A DNA stretch of 64,000 bases from Loripinus fragilis. Its lineage: Eukaryota > Mollusca > Bivalvia > Lucinida > Lucinidae. Below, piece by piece: positions 14,001 to 23,919 of the stretch. The DNA is taken from contig OZ026515.1 in assembly GCA_964019695.1 (NCBI GenBank), positions 38,642,994 through 38,706,993 on the forward strand. The letters run 5' to 3'. Made by a program: the position numbers and the translations under genes. The number at the start of each line of letters is the position of its first letter. The first letter of the stretch is position 1. The notes beneath the pieces were generated by a model. It had not been told where the DNA came from. It did no database searches and saw only the letters and a list, made by a program, of their open reading frames with translations.

Positions 14001-14230
14001 CCTATTCTGGATCCGCCATGTAAAATTACGAAATGTGATTCATTTTAAAGAGCATGCTAAAGAAGTCTATTTCATTGTTTTCACACCAGTGTCAAATTAC
14101 AGACATTTACCATGATTCGGATAAATTGGATGTATGCAGTCTAATATCAACAACTAGCAGACGACAAAAAGCAATAATTAGCAGACTACAAAATCAATAC
14201 CAGTTGACTCAAAAAATGAATTTTACCACA
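11070..14230 (-). repeat. Long terminal repeat (right in window; 5' LTR of the element)
   Basis: Direct copy of 2378-5538 with the same TG...CA ends. As the 5' LTR of a minus-strand element it would hold the promoter, but no core promoter motif is distinctive enough to call. Its internal duplication is at 11954-12404. Confidence 0.9.
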
Positions 14231-14234
14231 CCTT

Positions 14235-14674
14235 TTATGCCTAAAGTTATGTGTTCAGTCTCTGAGATATTTTCGGGCGCATCTCAGAACCATCTTAGGT
14301 TGTTTGTTGTCGCTGTTTCACAGATTACCTCCAAATCTGAAACATTAGGTGAAGATTAGGGTTAGCCTTTGAGCAAAATAGGGTAATAAAAAGGGATAGA
14401 TCTAGCACCACTCAAGTTTGCATATACTTTTATTCCTCCAAAATCAATGTAACTTAAATTGAATTTCCATATTGCCCAGGTGTCTCATAGTGGACAAGAA
14501 CAAAATGGAATTATCATTTTGGAAAAGCCTCTAAAGATTCAGTGAAGGAGCAGAATAGATTGGTAACAATCAAAGTTGATTATGTTTGCTTCACTCGAGG
14601 GAAATTTAACAATACAATGTTTGAAAAGTATGTCATGTTGATTGAAATACCAGTATTGTTTAACGAAATTTCAA
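14235..14674. other. Unassigned DNA between LTR element and SINE pair
   Basis: No exon or bounded repeat recognised. It is probably stomatin intron sequence if that gene starts upstream of the window. Confidence 0.4.
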
Positions 14675-14689
14675 AATATCCCACCAATA

Positions 14690-14764
14690 GAAGCCGCCGT
14701 GGTGTAGGGGATAAACCTATGTCTTGTAAACCAGGGGTCCCAGGTTCGATTCCCGGCTTCTCCA
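14690..14764 (+). repeat. tRNA-Thr(TGT)-like SINE head, unit 1
   Basis: The sequence has an A-box-like TGGTGTAGGGGATAA, an anticodon loop CTTGTAA with anticodon TGT at 14725-14727, a perfect B box GGTTCGATTCC and a terminal CCA-like end. The 5' acceptor strand is truncated: GAAG pairs with CTTC, but the GGA expected opposite TCC is absent. It is read as a SINE promoter head, not a working tRNA gene. Confidence 0.75.
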
Positions 14765-14879
14765 TAAAACCACTTTCGGTGAGCCTTTGGGTGTTCCCGT
14801 TATAAAACCAACACAAATCTTAAACCAACCTGGCGGAACTGTTTTATACCCAGGAAAGCCACAAAAAGTTGTTTTTTTA

Positions 14880-14954
14880 GAAGCTGCCATGGTGTAGGGG
14901 ATAAACCTATGTCTTGTAAACCGGGGGTCGCTGGTTCGATTCCCAGCTTCTCCA
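14880..14954 (+). repeat. tRNA-Thr(TGT)-like SINE head, unit 2
   Basis: Same architecture as the head at 14690, with anticodon TGT at 14915-14917 and a GGTTCGATTCC B box. It differs by paired changes (GCTG with CAGC instead of GCCG with CGGC), so the local pairing is kept. It directly follows the T-run that ends unit 1. Confidence 0.75.
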
Positions 14955-15134
14955 AGTCTGTCGGATGAGACTTTAAGCTGTTGCCCCGTCTTCTGAGATG
15001 CTTTAAAACCAGAAAAACTGCCTGTTGAGCCTTCGGGAGCTCCTGGACATAGAACCACAAAACCATAAACCCACCCGGCCAGTACTGTTACAGCCAAGGA
15101 ACACGGCCACAAACAATAAATATCCCACCAATAG

Positions 15135-15959
15135 ATAGTCTAAATTTTAGAGTGCATTAATTTCCAAAGGCTATTACTAGTGGAATGACTTTATCATCAT
15201 AATGGATTTTTGATTAACGTGCAGGTGCAGGGGCATCATCCACATCAGTGGGCCCCTTTCCAGGTAACTGGCTAGCTGCACGCATAGCAGATCTCACATC
15301 TGATCTCCAGGTGCTCCTTTCTTGAGAGTCAACTGTGGTGAGCTTCCACTCACGGCAGTCTTTCTCTGTCAGTTTCTTCCATGACTTGAAACCTATAAAC
15401 GCTTTCTTTGTTTACTATCCTGAAAAGCAATTTTTCTGCATGCTGGGTAATTTCACATGCATTTTGTTGTCTATTGACTTTTTATGATTGCACTTAATGT
15501 GGCCTTAACTCCATCATTTTTTTTTACCTGCGTCACTTTAGCGAAAGCAGGTCTAGTAACGGGTCCACTCTGTCTGTCCGCAACACTTTTGGGGTGCCTA
15601 TTTTGTGAAGTCTGTAACTCCAAAAATTTTCATTCTTTTTTATTCAAACTTTGTATAATGATTGTTCACATATTGAAGATTGACACCATCTATGGATGAG
15701 TTGAACTTAAAATGACCAAAACTCCATGGATGTGTCAATTTTCATCCATAGAGTTTTGGCCATTTTATTGCAAATTAATTTTGAAAGATTAACTAATTCA
15801 TCCATGAAGTTTTTACCATATTAAGCAATTGGGTTTTGAAAAATTGAATCATCTCATGGAGTAGGTAGTTTAAGTACATTTAGACTTTGAAAAATTGATT
15901 CCTGCCTACATGTTTCACCTTTGTGTTCAGTGCGTTTAAATTCATATTCTGTGAACCGC
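15135..15959. other. Unassigned DNA with a small foldback
   Basis: No exon recognised. An imperfect hairpin at about 15709-15770 pairs AAAATGACCAAAACTCCATG with CATCCATAGAGTTTTGGCCA. The rest is unassigned, probably intron. Confidence 0.4.
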
Positions 15960-16197
15960 AACATGAGATTTCCAACAATATGGTATGTGCGACCAGCAAA
16001 GGCTCAGACCAGCCTGTGCATATGCGCAGTCTGATCAGAGCCTTTGCTAATCGCCTGAATATTCTATGACTCTAGACTACTGACCGAATATTATTTGGAG
16101 TTTCTAAGCTTAAAAGTAGACTGCACAGGCTCATCTGAGTCTATACAAGTCAAAATACCACATTGTTGGAAATCAAATGCCACAGCTCAATTTTGAA
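15960..16197. mobile_element. MITE family M1 copy just upstream of a stomatin exon
   Basis: The ends are ATGAGATTTCCAACAAT and CATTGTTGGAAATCA followed by GCTC. The interior holds the M1 signature: AGCAAAGGCTCAGACCAGCC, TGCGCAGTCTGATCAGAGCC and TGGAGTTTCTAAGCTTA. Other copies: 22220-22453, 38255-38448 (partial), 55083-55319, 57963-58160 and 58671-58907. This copy ends about 17 bp before the exon at 16215. Confidence 0.7.
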
Positions 16198-16214
16198 TAA
16201 CTTTATTTTTGCAG

Positions 16215-16418
16215 GTTTTGACCAAAGACAGTGTAACAGTATCGGTAGATGCTGTGGTTTACTATCGTGTGTCAAACCCAACCATATCTGTTGCTAATGT
16301 GGAGAACGCACACCATTCCACTCGCCTCTTAGCGCAGACAACCCTACGAAACATCCTTGGAACAAAGAACATGTCAGAGATTCTGTCAGACAGAGAGAGT
16401 ATTAGTCAAGGCATGCAG
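16215..16418 (+). CDS. STOM: Stomatin exon (SPFH domain middle)
   Basis: Acceptor TTTTTGCAG ends at 16214 and donor GCATGCAG|GTAATT follows 16418. The 204 nt encode 68 residues in phase 0, including SVDAVVYYRVSNP and NILGTKNMSEILSDRESIS, typical of the SPFH core. Confidence 0.93.
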
Positions 16419-19400
16419 GTAATTTATTAACTAAAACTGTATCAATCCCTTTTCATCCTGATGGAATGTCCTATGCATATTGATAGAATAAGTATGGAGT
16501 TGCCCATTTTAACCCATTTAAGCTGAATGGAATTTCCCACCGTTATCATTTGGACAAGTCCATTTCCAATTGTAGGGTTGTTGGGTGGTATTTTTTCATT
16601 TTATTCAAATTTTAATAGAAACTTCAGCGTTTGATCTGGTTTTGCACTGTTTGCTAATGTCCCACAAAAAGGACGCTAGGCTTATATGGGTTAATGAAGC
16701 ACAGGTAGAAAGAACTTCTAGCAATAAGGCATATATTTCCCTAGTTGACATGATTACAAACACCAAATTTTCAAATTGCCCCAATGTTTTTAAAAGTGGT
16801 GTAGTTCAACAGTAAAATATGCATAGTAAGCAACAAAATACGCTTCAAAGTGATTCACCATTTACAATACCGTGAAAACGTGTACTTTCTACTCCCACCC
16901 CTCATTTTTTTTTTTTTTGGCTACCGGGCCGCGTAGCGCAGTCGATAACGTGTCTGGCTACAGATGCGTGTCTGACTGCAGATCCAGGTGTCGCGAGTTC
17001 GATCCCGGCCCGGTCCCATACTTTCGTGGAGATTGATCATGAAATAATTTCTACGGTCATTCTCCTCCCTTCCGCTGATTCATTCAAGAAGGGTTGTTGT
17101 CAGTTACAAGCGAAAGTATGTGCACAAATTACTGGTTAACCGCTTGTTCAAGCCTGCCCAGGAAAAAGTGTGGTTAGGTGAACTGACCGTCCCGCAATGA
17201 CCATAGCTGTTGACTTTGGACATAAAAGCAACAAAACCAACCAACCAACCCCTCATTTTACGTCTTTATACTGGGTGCCGTTTAGACCAGACTTTGAGTA
17301 AATGCATTGCTAGTTATAAAAAAGTAAAATTGCTAAAATGTTAAGGATAGAAATGCTTTTCATTTCCCAAACCTTACCATATTCCTTCTGTGCATGCGTA
17401 CGAAATACACCTAAAATTGTGACGTTTGTCATTGGAAAGATGAAAATGGTGTCTTTCAGTTTATTTCTAGATGCTTTCCCCCCCCCTAGACCCAAGATGC
17501 CCTTTGGACAACGACATGTCGTTATAAACATTTACAACATATGTAAAAGGCATTTTGGGTCTAGGGGGGGTGGAAAGCATCTAACAACAAACTGAAAGAC
17601 ACCAATTTCATCTTTCTCATGACAAACAACACAATTTTAGGTGTATTTCGTACGCATGCGCAGGAGGAACACGGTAATGTTTTAGAAATGAAGAGCACTT
17701 CTATCCTTAACATTTGAGCACTTTTACTGTTTTAAAACTAGCAATGCATTTTCTCAAAGTTTGGCCTAAATGGCACCCACTATAAAGACGTAAAATGAGG
17801 GGTGGGAGTAGAATGTGCACATTTTCACGGTATTGTAAATGGTGAATCACTTTGAAACGTATTTTGTAGCCTGCTGTGCATATTTTACTACCAAATTACA
17901 CAAATTTTAAAACATTAGGGCAATTTGAAAATTTGGTGTTTATAATCATGTCAACTAGGGAAAATATACACCTTATCGCTAGAAGTTCTTTCTAAATTTT
18001 GATAAATTTCTGTCATGAAGATTTGTTTTTATCTCTGCAAATATTGCAGACCCATTGGTGTACATGTACATTTACATTAAACATTTTGCCTGCTGGGTAA
18101 TTTTTTCATGCTTTTTTGTTGGGCCTAATCAGGGTCCAAACTGTTTGCAAAGATTATCAGCAGACGACACTAGTAGGCAAAGAGTTAAAGTTGTAGACCC
18201 TATAGTAGGATCATTGATTACTGTAAAAATGTAGGCAAATATGGGGAAATGTCATTTCGAGTTTTGTCTTACCATTAAAGCTCATTGAACTTGGTATCAG
18301 CAGTACATGATGTTTTTTTTTTTCAATCCTCACCAGAATAATAAAACATTATCTCATTGGTGGTGTAAGTTTCTGACAATTTTGCCAATTCTTTAAGGTG
18401 GAAGACCTAGTAATTATTCTGTCTAGCCAGTGGAGCACATTTCAAATTAACATCTACAAATAAGCAATGCATCAGCTAGCCATCACACATACAGGAAAAA
18501 CACCCTGTTAATTCAGTATTTAGAGTATCATATGTGAAACAAATGATAGCAATGAGGTTCTATGAATATTGCGTAAGAAGAATCAATAGTCCATTTTTTC
18601 TTACTGCTGAATGATTGTCAGTTTTGGCATTTCATCTGACCTTGACATATATCCTCTGCCTCAATAAGGAAAATAATGACTATTGGAATAGGATGTATTT
18701 TATTTGGGTCAATCATATACAGTAAAACCTGTCTAAAGCGGCCACTCTCAAATAGACCCAAAATTGGTTTTCAAGACCAAATATCGCTTAATGCAGGTCA
18801 AAAGTATTGGAGCATTCTGCAATACTTTTGACCTTTATTAAGCTACCATTTGTCATTAAGGTCTGTTTTGCCTATTTTTTGAGTGGCCGCTTAAGATAGG
18901 TTTTACTGTGTACTTTGCCTTAATAGAAAAATAATGGCTATTGGAATATGATGTATTTTATTTGGGTTAATCCTATACATGTATCTTCTTGTGTTTTATT
19001 TTTAGTCCACTCTGGATGAAGCTACAGACAGATGGGGAATCAAAGTGGAGAGGGTTGAAATGTAAGTCTTAACTCTTTGCATGCTGGGTAATTTTTCATG
19101 CTTTTGTTGTCATTTGCTTACTTTTTTCAAAATTAACTTTTTCAAAAATAATGATCAGGAACACTATCAGAGTGTCAATGTTCTGTCGGTCCTTATCAGG
19201 GTCCAAAGTTCCAAACTGTTTGCAAAGGTTATCAGCAGATGACAAAAGTTGTCACTAGCATGTGCCCATATCATTTTCCAACAAGTAAAGTTGATATTTC
19301 AAATGGAATTTCAAGCCCTATTTGGTTTGAAAGAAACTTTTCTTTTGCTGTTGTCAATTGCTTCTACTGTGCTTCCAGGTTTAATGTGACACCCCCCCCC

Positions 19401-21595
19401 CCCCATTTTTTGCTGATTATTCCTTAATGGTGATTTTAATTGAAAAAGAAATATTACAGAAATGAATTTAGATATAGACCCCATAGTTAGATTTATTTTT
19501 CTCATTTAAATATGATCTTTCATATTGGCTGTGATTAGATGGAAATTTAGGATTTTTTTGTACTTCCACTTTGAGTTAGTCAGCAAGTGTACCTAATCAA
19601 TATATTAATAAACTCTGTCTTGTGTAAAATTTATGCATTAAGCTTATAATAACTAATATAGAGGCGAAAAATGGATAGTAACTCAAGCAAAAAGACTAAG
19701 TTATTCTAATTTACAGGGCATTCGGGCCTTAGTTCAAAATAAGGGCTGCCCCAAAAAATAAGTTTTAGTTACGCGGTGTGCATTTACATCCACATGCTAA
19801 ACGTCGACCATATTAGTAAGGGTTAAAGTTGTAAAATAAAAGAAAAATGGGGGTCACTTAAAACCTGGAAGCACTGTAATGTGTTTTGTGCGCCCAGTAA
19901 AATAGATCAGGGGCATCTTAATTTTAGTCTCTGTGTGCAAGTATGTGCTAAAAACCTTATGTTGGCCAAAACTTTCAAATTATTCGACATAGAGCCACAG
20001 GTTTAGATAAACAAAAATTTTTAGTGTAAAATTGTAAATATTTTCTTACCCATAATTTTTAGGATATGTTGTGGTTGAGTACCCACAACATATGTTTTGG
20101 TTGAAAATTTAAAAAAGTTTTATTTTTTTATTTTTTGTCTTAACTAAATCGACATTCCACATCATGTGTAAACCTTGTGTGGGAAGCTTTTTAAATCTAC
20201 CAAGATTATATGAGCTTTACCTTTCACCTTCCTTCATTACATGTATAGTTATGCTGTTAATTGCATATGTCCTATGGACAGTAGTGTTACACAAAGACGT
20301 CTTGTTATTTTCCAGTAAGGATGTAAGACTTCCAATCCAATTACAGAGGGCTATGGCTGCTGAAGCTGAGGCTGCCAGGGAGGCCAGAGCTAAGGTTTGT
20401 GTCATAGCTGCCTCGACGCGAAAATACCTGTCTTCTGGATTTCTGACTTAGTGAGACTCAAACCAGTCTCCTCAGCTACATATCTAGCTGGAAAGTTGAA
20501 GTTTCACCTGTTATAAGTGTAAATATGATGCCTTCCAAAAAGGTAACAAAGGTGCTGATCAGTCTGCAGGGATGCTCAGGCTGGTCTGCGCCTTTGTTGT
20601 TCGCAAATCCTGAAGACAGGTATCTCACGTCAAGGCCCATAGTAACCTCCTTATAAGAAACTCATTTACAATGTAGAAACAGCTAGTGCTTACTCTAGCC
20701 TGTACTTCTGCATAATCTTTCTTAATCCTCAACGTATTGCAAAAATCCATCTGAAAATGTTGTCTGCTTAAGTTATCTGCTGCACATATTTTGCTAACAT
20801 TATTGACGTAAGTGTGGAGGCAAACAGTGTGGACCCAGATCAGACTGCTTCCAGGTCTACAATGTTTGACCATGAGGCTTCTAAAACATTTCAGAAGACA
20901 ACAATAGATAGGTTTAAGGGTTTAGCATCGTGTCAATCTAGCTGTAAATTATTTACTGAAATGGCCAACTTTGTCTGTCCATGGTTGGCAATTTACCACT
21001 CAAAGTAATTTCGCCCCGGTGTGATAATTTATATAAAATGAAAGTTGGTACATGTGCACATGTGTACATTGTGCAGAATTCATTATTTTGTCTATGGTGA
21101 GGCTGCTTTGATTTTGTCAGAGTATTGTATTTATTTTGATGTACCACATAATTAAAGAAACAAATTTGAACTTTCAAGCAAAACAAATTTTCAACATTAT
21201 CTTTTTTAAAAAATAGGACGTACATGAATATCTTACTGCTGAACCTTGAATTTCCTGGCTTTTCTCAGGTCACAGTACATGTGATCTGTAAACTCACATC
21301 AGAGAATCATTGACCATCCTGACTATTGTATGTAGCTTTATGGAAAGTTCCATTGATCTGAAAAGGGTTAATATCTACAATATTTTGTGTAAATTTACAG
21401 GTGATTGCAGCAGAAGGAGAACATAAAGCATCAAGATCTCTCAAAGAAGCAGCTGACGTCATGGCACAGTCGGGAGCCGCATTACAATTACGATACCTGC
21501 AGACGTTAAACACAATCTCGGCGGAGAAGAACTCAACCATCATCTTCCCACTGCCTATAGATATGCTGAAAACATTCATGAACAAGGGACGTTAA
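16215..21595 (+). CDS. STOM: Stomatin-like SPFH/band 7 protein, last four exons (5' part not found)
   Basis: Stomatins are integral membrane scaffold proteins of the SPFH (band 7/prohibitin) family that oligomerise at the inner face of the plasma membrane and modulate ion channels. Four exons join in frame: 16215-16418 (68 codons, phase 0), 19006-19061, 20316-20394 (together 45 codons) and 21401-21595 including TAA. The 177 visible residues start at VLTKDSVTVSVDAVVYYRV, in the middle of the SPFH domain. They continue through RLLAQTTLRNILGT, LDEATDRWGIKVERVEIKDV, the Ala/Glu-rich helix AMAAEAEAAREARAK and the conserved end STIIFPLPIDM. All borders are AG/GT. The N-terminal membrane hairpin and first half of the SPFH domain are missing and probably lie upstream of the window, which would put the LTR element at 2378-14230 inside an intron. 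The short C-terminus after PLPIDM resembles stomatin rather than a long MEC-2 type. The exact paralogue (STOM, STOML3 or MEC-2-like) cannot be fixed from this half. Confidence 0.92.
16707..17993. mobile_element. Long foldback element with about 475-bp arms, interrupted by a SINE
   Basis: The outer ends are AGAAAGAACTTCTAGC at 16707 and the inverse GCTAGAAGTTCTTTCT ending at 17993. The arms stay complementary all the way to a central AACGACATGTCGTT at 17510-17523. The left arm carries an extra block of about 340 bp, the SINE at 16909-17247, which the right arm lacks. It lies in a stomatin intron and is non-coding, so probably a foldback DNA transposon. Confidence 0.82.
16909..17247 (+). repeat. 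tRNA-derived SINE (family S1) nested in the foldback element
   Basis: A tRNA-like head (A-box-like GCGTAGCGCAGTCGATAACG, B box GAGTTCGATCC) starts near 16926. It is followed by a body (TTTCGTGGAGATTGATCATG) and an ACCAACCAACC-type tail. A 12-bp target duplication ACCCCTCATTTT flanks it (16897-16908 and 17248-17259). A reverse copy is at about 28115-28403. Confidence 0.82.
18080..18186. mobile_element. MITE family M2 copy (partial)
   Basis: It begins TGCCTGCTGGGTAATTTTTT and ends ATCAGCAGACGACACTAGTA then GGCAAAGAGTTAA, the M2 termini, with the GGGTCCAAACTGTTTGCAAA core retained. Other copies are near 19069-19265, 28710-28870, 33385-33562, 36315-36510, 38812-39012, 41212-41411 and 60797-60997. 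Confidence 0.6.
18719..18911. mobile_element. MITE family M4 copy
   Basis: The terminal inverted repeats begin ACAGTAAAACCTGTCTAAAG and end in the inverse, TAAGATAGGTTTTACTGT. The centre has GGTCAAAAGTATTGGAGCAT, then ATTCTGCAATACTTTTGACC. Other copies are at 25388-25596, 32358-32572, 35011-35696 (interrupted) and 36513-36714. Confidence 0.75.
19006..19061 (+). CDS. STOM: Stomatin exon
   Basis: Acceptor TTATTTTTAG precedes 19006 and donor GAAAT|GTAAGT follows 19061. The 56 nt encode STLDEATDRWGIKVERVE plus two bases of the Ile codon completed in the next exon. Confidence 0.93.
19069..19265. mobile_element. MITE family M2 copy in stomatin intron
   Basis: It opens TTAACTCTTTGCATGCTGGG, just 8 bp after the donor of the stomatin exon at 19006-19061, and closes with GGTTATCAGCAGATGACAAA. 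The interior has TCAGGGTCCAAAGTTCCAAA then CTGTTTGC. Confidence 0.6.
20316..20394 (+). CDS. STOM: Stomatin exon (Ala/Glu-rich helix)
   Basis: Acceptor TTATTTTCCAG precedes 20316 and donor GCTAAG|GTTTGT follows 20394. The 79 nt complete Ile and encode KDVRLPIQLQRAMAAEAEA then AREARAK, the oligomerisation helix of stomatins. Confidence 0.93.
20728..20912. mobile_element. Degenerate MITE family M3 copy
   Basis: It shares the M3 body: AATCCATCTGAAAATGTTGT, CAAACAGTGTGGACCCAGAT, then GAGGCTTCTAAAACATTTCA. Its outer ends have decayed. Better copies are at 22745-22962, 23920-24137, 29980-30200 and 37875-38120. Confidence 0.55.
21401..21595 (+). CDS. STOM: Stomatin terminal coding exon
   Basis: Acceptor TAAATTTACAG precedes 21401 and TAA is at 21593-21595. 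The 64 residues include VIAAEGEHKASRSLKEAADV, ALQLRYLQTLNTISAEKNST and IIFPLPIDMLKTFMNKGR, the standard stomatin C-terminus. An AATAAA overlaps the stop region at 21594. Confidence 0.93.
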   Translation: MIAAEGEHKASRSLKEAADVMAQSGAALQLRYLQTLNTISAEKNSTIIFPLPIDMLKTFMNKGR

Positions 21596-21649
21596 TAAAT
21601 TGTCTGAAGAACTTTATAATAGCATAATGTAGTTTACCCTAAATATTCC

Positions 21650-22102
21650 AGGCCCCAAGGTTATAAATATAAAACTTTTTCCATGCTCAACTCAGCTTAG
21701 CTCTAAATCACAGGAACTAGTCACAACCTTTTAGAAAAAAAAAAATGTAGACGTGTATCTCTAAAAATAGACAAAGACTGTAATGCTTCTCTTGTTTCAC
21801 TCATCAAAATAGCCCGAAAACTCTACTTATATTAGCGAAACTGTAGTGTCCGAGTATATATAGGCCTATTTTTTATTCTAAGGGTTTGTGACTAGTTCCT
21901 GTGCAGGAAATTTATCCTGCTCATAAATGTTAAAATGCCAACAATTGTTGGCATTTTAACATTGATTAGCATGATAAATAAAACATCTGAGAGACTTAAA
22001 GCAAGAAACTTCTTTATTTGTCGGTATTTTAGTTTTTATGAGCAGTTGAAATTTCTTGCTCAGTTGAGTTGAGCATGAAAAAAGTTTTATAACATCGGGA
22101 CC
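21650..22102. mobile_element. MITE family M5 copy carrying a nested element
   Basis: M5 is a near-complete palindrome, opening with a variant of GGTTATAAAACTTTTTTCAT and closing AGCATGAAAAAAGTTTTATA. It has a central hairpin AAATGCCAACAATTGTTGGC. In this copy the left arm is interrupted by another inverted-repeat element at 21709-21904. Other M5 copies: 24954-25193, 26325-26514, 35982-36222, 39557-39797 and 59080-59322. Confidence 0.7.
21709..21904. mobile_element. Short inverted-repeat element nested in an M5 copy
   Basis: The ends are ACAGGAACTAGTCACAA and TTGTGACTAGTTCCTGT (17-bp perfect inverted repeats). Uninterrupted M5 copies elsewhere lack this block, so it inserted later. Confidence 0.65.
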
Positions 22103-22219
22103 TGCTCTGTGAGTCCCTGATGTGAATAGATACTGTAAAACACTTAAATTTGGCGAGTATTTTAATTTGGCGCTATTGGCTGTATTAACAAAAATCGCCC
22201 AAATATGAGACTGCGAAAT

Positions 22220-22453
22220 GAGCGGTGGCATGAGATTTCCAACAATGTGGCATTTTGACAAGTGTAGACTGGGACGAGCCTCTGCAGCCTCCTTTTAAGC
22301 TAAGAAACTCCAAATGGTGTTCAGTCAGTAGCATAACAATCATAGAATACTCAAGCGACTAGCAAAGGCTCTGATCAGACTGCGCATATCTGGCTGATCT
22401 GATGCTTTGCTGGTCGCACATACCACATTGTTGGAAATTTCATGCACTGGCTC
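22220..22453. mobile_element. MITE family M1 copy
   Basis: Full-length M1: it opens GGCATGAGATTTCCAACAAT and closes CATTGTTGGAAATTTCATGC then ACTGGCTC. The central part AGCAAAGGCTCTGATCAGAC ... GCTGATCTGATGCTTTGCT forms the hairpin. Confidence 0.7.
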
Positions 22454-22744
22454 AAATACAAAGTTTCGAATTCAGTTACACAATAAGCAGTACATGGACA
22501 CACTTCCTAAGTATGTTGGTGTCTGTATCGACAAACCAGATTTGAAAAAGTCAAGTATGTTAAGGTCGAGGAAACCACGTCTCGAAAGGGGTTTCTATTA
22601 AGAAAAGAATATTCTTTCCTTTAAGAGCAAATTCTATTAGAATAGAAAATCATTTATAAGGGCATTAAATTGAGAAACTGCTAAAATTAAACTACACCAA
22701 TATGTCAGTTTTTTAAAATCGCCAAAATTTGATGCTTCAAATAT

Positions 22745-22962
22745 TAACCCATAAAGCGCCACCTATAATTTACAGCAGACGACAATTTCAAATTTTGCTG
22801 CTTTTTCAAAAATAACAAATAAGGCATGATATTTCATGAGAAATTGTCTGCTAGCAGACAATACTCATGAAATATCATACCTTATTTTTTTCAAAAATTA
22901 AGAAAGATGTTGCAAAATTTGTCGTCTGCTGCAGTCGTGATTGGCGCTTTAAGGGTTAAGTG
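22745..22962. mobile_element. MITE family M3 copy
   Basis: The ends are TTAACCCATAAAGCGCCA and TTGGCGCTTTAAGGGTTAA. Inside, ATTTTGCTGCTTTTTCAAAA and CAATTTCTCATGAAATATCA fold on themselves around CTGCTAGCAG. Confidence 0.65.
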
Positions 22963-23109
22963 TTTCACAGTAGTATTTCAGGGAGACAACTTCTTTGTTT
23001 TAGTAACCTTTATCAGAACAGAACAGAAATTTTATTTAAGACTTGAGCATCCTACCAATATTTTTCTTAAGTAGAAATTTTTGTCTGCTTATACGTCTGC
23101 TGCATATAT

Positions 23110-23420
23110 TCTAATGCATGTCATGTGCGGATCCAGAGGAGGGACAGGGGTTCAGACCCCACCCCCCTCCTGAAAAATCACAAAAGTAGGGTTTCTTAGA
23201 AATACTAGTCCGGATCCCCTGAAAAAACAAAGCTACCAAGCCAGCATCCAGCAAGACGCCATATAAATGGGGTTTTGCTGGTCAGCCGATGATGGCCCAC
23301 TTTTATTGTTATTTGGATCCTCTCTCCTCCCCTCATCAAAAAAAAGTTGGAGATGGACCCCCTCTGATAAAACTTTCTGGATCTGTGTATGCATGCATAC
23401 CAGACAACCTTTATCATGGA
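23110..23420. repeat. Dispersed repeat with TGCGGATCCAGAGG end
   Basis: This unit opens TGTGCGGATCCAGAGGAGGG and contains AATCACAAAAGTAGGGTTTC. Inverted related copies occur in intron 7 of copy A (about 40900-41190) and at about 54590-54770. Likely a non-autonomous DNA transposon; open frames across it are not genes. Confidence 0.5.
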
Positions 23421-23919
23421 TGCAATTTGTTAAGCAGCAAGCTGATTGGTAGGTTGGGAGTTCAGCATCCCAATGAAGAACATTTGCTTGGCTTTCTAAC
23501 ATTAACACTTGGAATGCCATCTCAGGAACTTTCAGTTTCTTTTAAAACCAAATAATGTTGGATTTTTGTCAATTATCAAGGAAAACTTTCATGATTTGCT
23601 GTCAACAGAAAATACCCTGATCTATTTGCTGAAGCAGTTTGATCAAGGGCTATACTATATTGTCAACCTAGGCTGTTTGAATACTTAGGGTAAAATCAAA
23701 TACACTTGTAGGTTTAATAAAATTTCTCAGTTTGTGTCAATGTGTAGAGAAAAAGAAATGTCTGTGATATAACCCCCCTTTTTTTTCATTTTTTTTCCTG
23801 ACTTTTTTGTTGTTGTTTATTTTTCTTTTATTTTATTTATCAAATGATACCTCAAACAATCCTATTATATATTTTCTGACAGTATTATAGCAATAATTTT
23901 CTCCATTTCTTTTGTTTGC
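23421..23919. other. Unassigned DNA
   Basis: No exon or bounded element seen. It contains T-rich runs near 23775-23835. Confidence 0.4.

Larger units (their letters stand above)
2378..14230 (-). mobile_element. Large LTR retrotransposon, non-autonomous, reverse orientation
   Basis: The element has two direct LTRs of 3161 bp (2378-5538 and 11070-14230) whose coordinates keep a constant offset of 8692, so there are no indels between them. Each LTR begins TGTGGTAAAA and ends TTTTACCACA, a perfect 10-bp inverted terminus of the TG...CA type. A 4-bp duplication CCTT flanks the whole element (2374-2377 and 14231-14234). On the minus strand a primer-binding site matching the tRNA-Leu 3' end lies at 11056-11039 and a purine-rich tract lies next to the other LTR, which fixes the orientation. 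The 5.5-kb interior (5539-11069) is AT-rich; its longest minus-strand frames (for example 9456-9764, 102 codons, and 7430-7708, 92 codons) show no protease, reverse transcriptase or integrase motif. I infer a LARD-like element mobilised in trans. No length difference between LTRs suggests a recent insertion. Confidence 0.88.
14675..15134 (+). mobile_element. Tandem dimer of tRNA-Thr-like SINE units with 16-bp target duplication
   Basis: Two units lie head to tail (about 14691-14879 and 14880-15118). Each begins with a tRNA-like head, followed by a related tail (GTGAGCCTTTGGGTGTTCCC in the first, TTGAGCCTTCGGGAGCTCCT in the second, each then reaching AACCACAA or AACCAACA). A perfect target duplication AATATCCCACCAATAG at 14675-14690 and 15119-15134 encloses both units but does not separate them. 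The pair therefore most likely inserted as one dimeric retroposon. Confidence 0.82.

Noticed and set aside
14690..14954. Two functional tRNA-Thr genes
   Set aside because: The 5' acceptor strand lacks its first three bases in both, each is joined to a SINE tail, and one target duplication encloses the pair.
20164..20451. Membrane protein from the open frame at 20164-20451
   Set aside because: The hydrophobic stretch is intron sequence in frame with the stomatin exon at 20316-20394.
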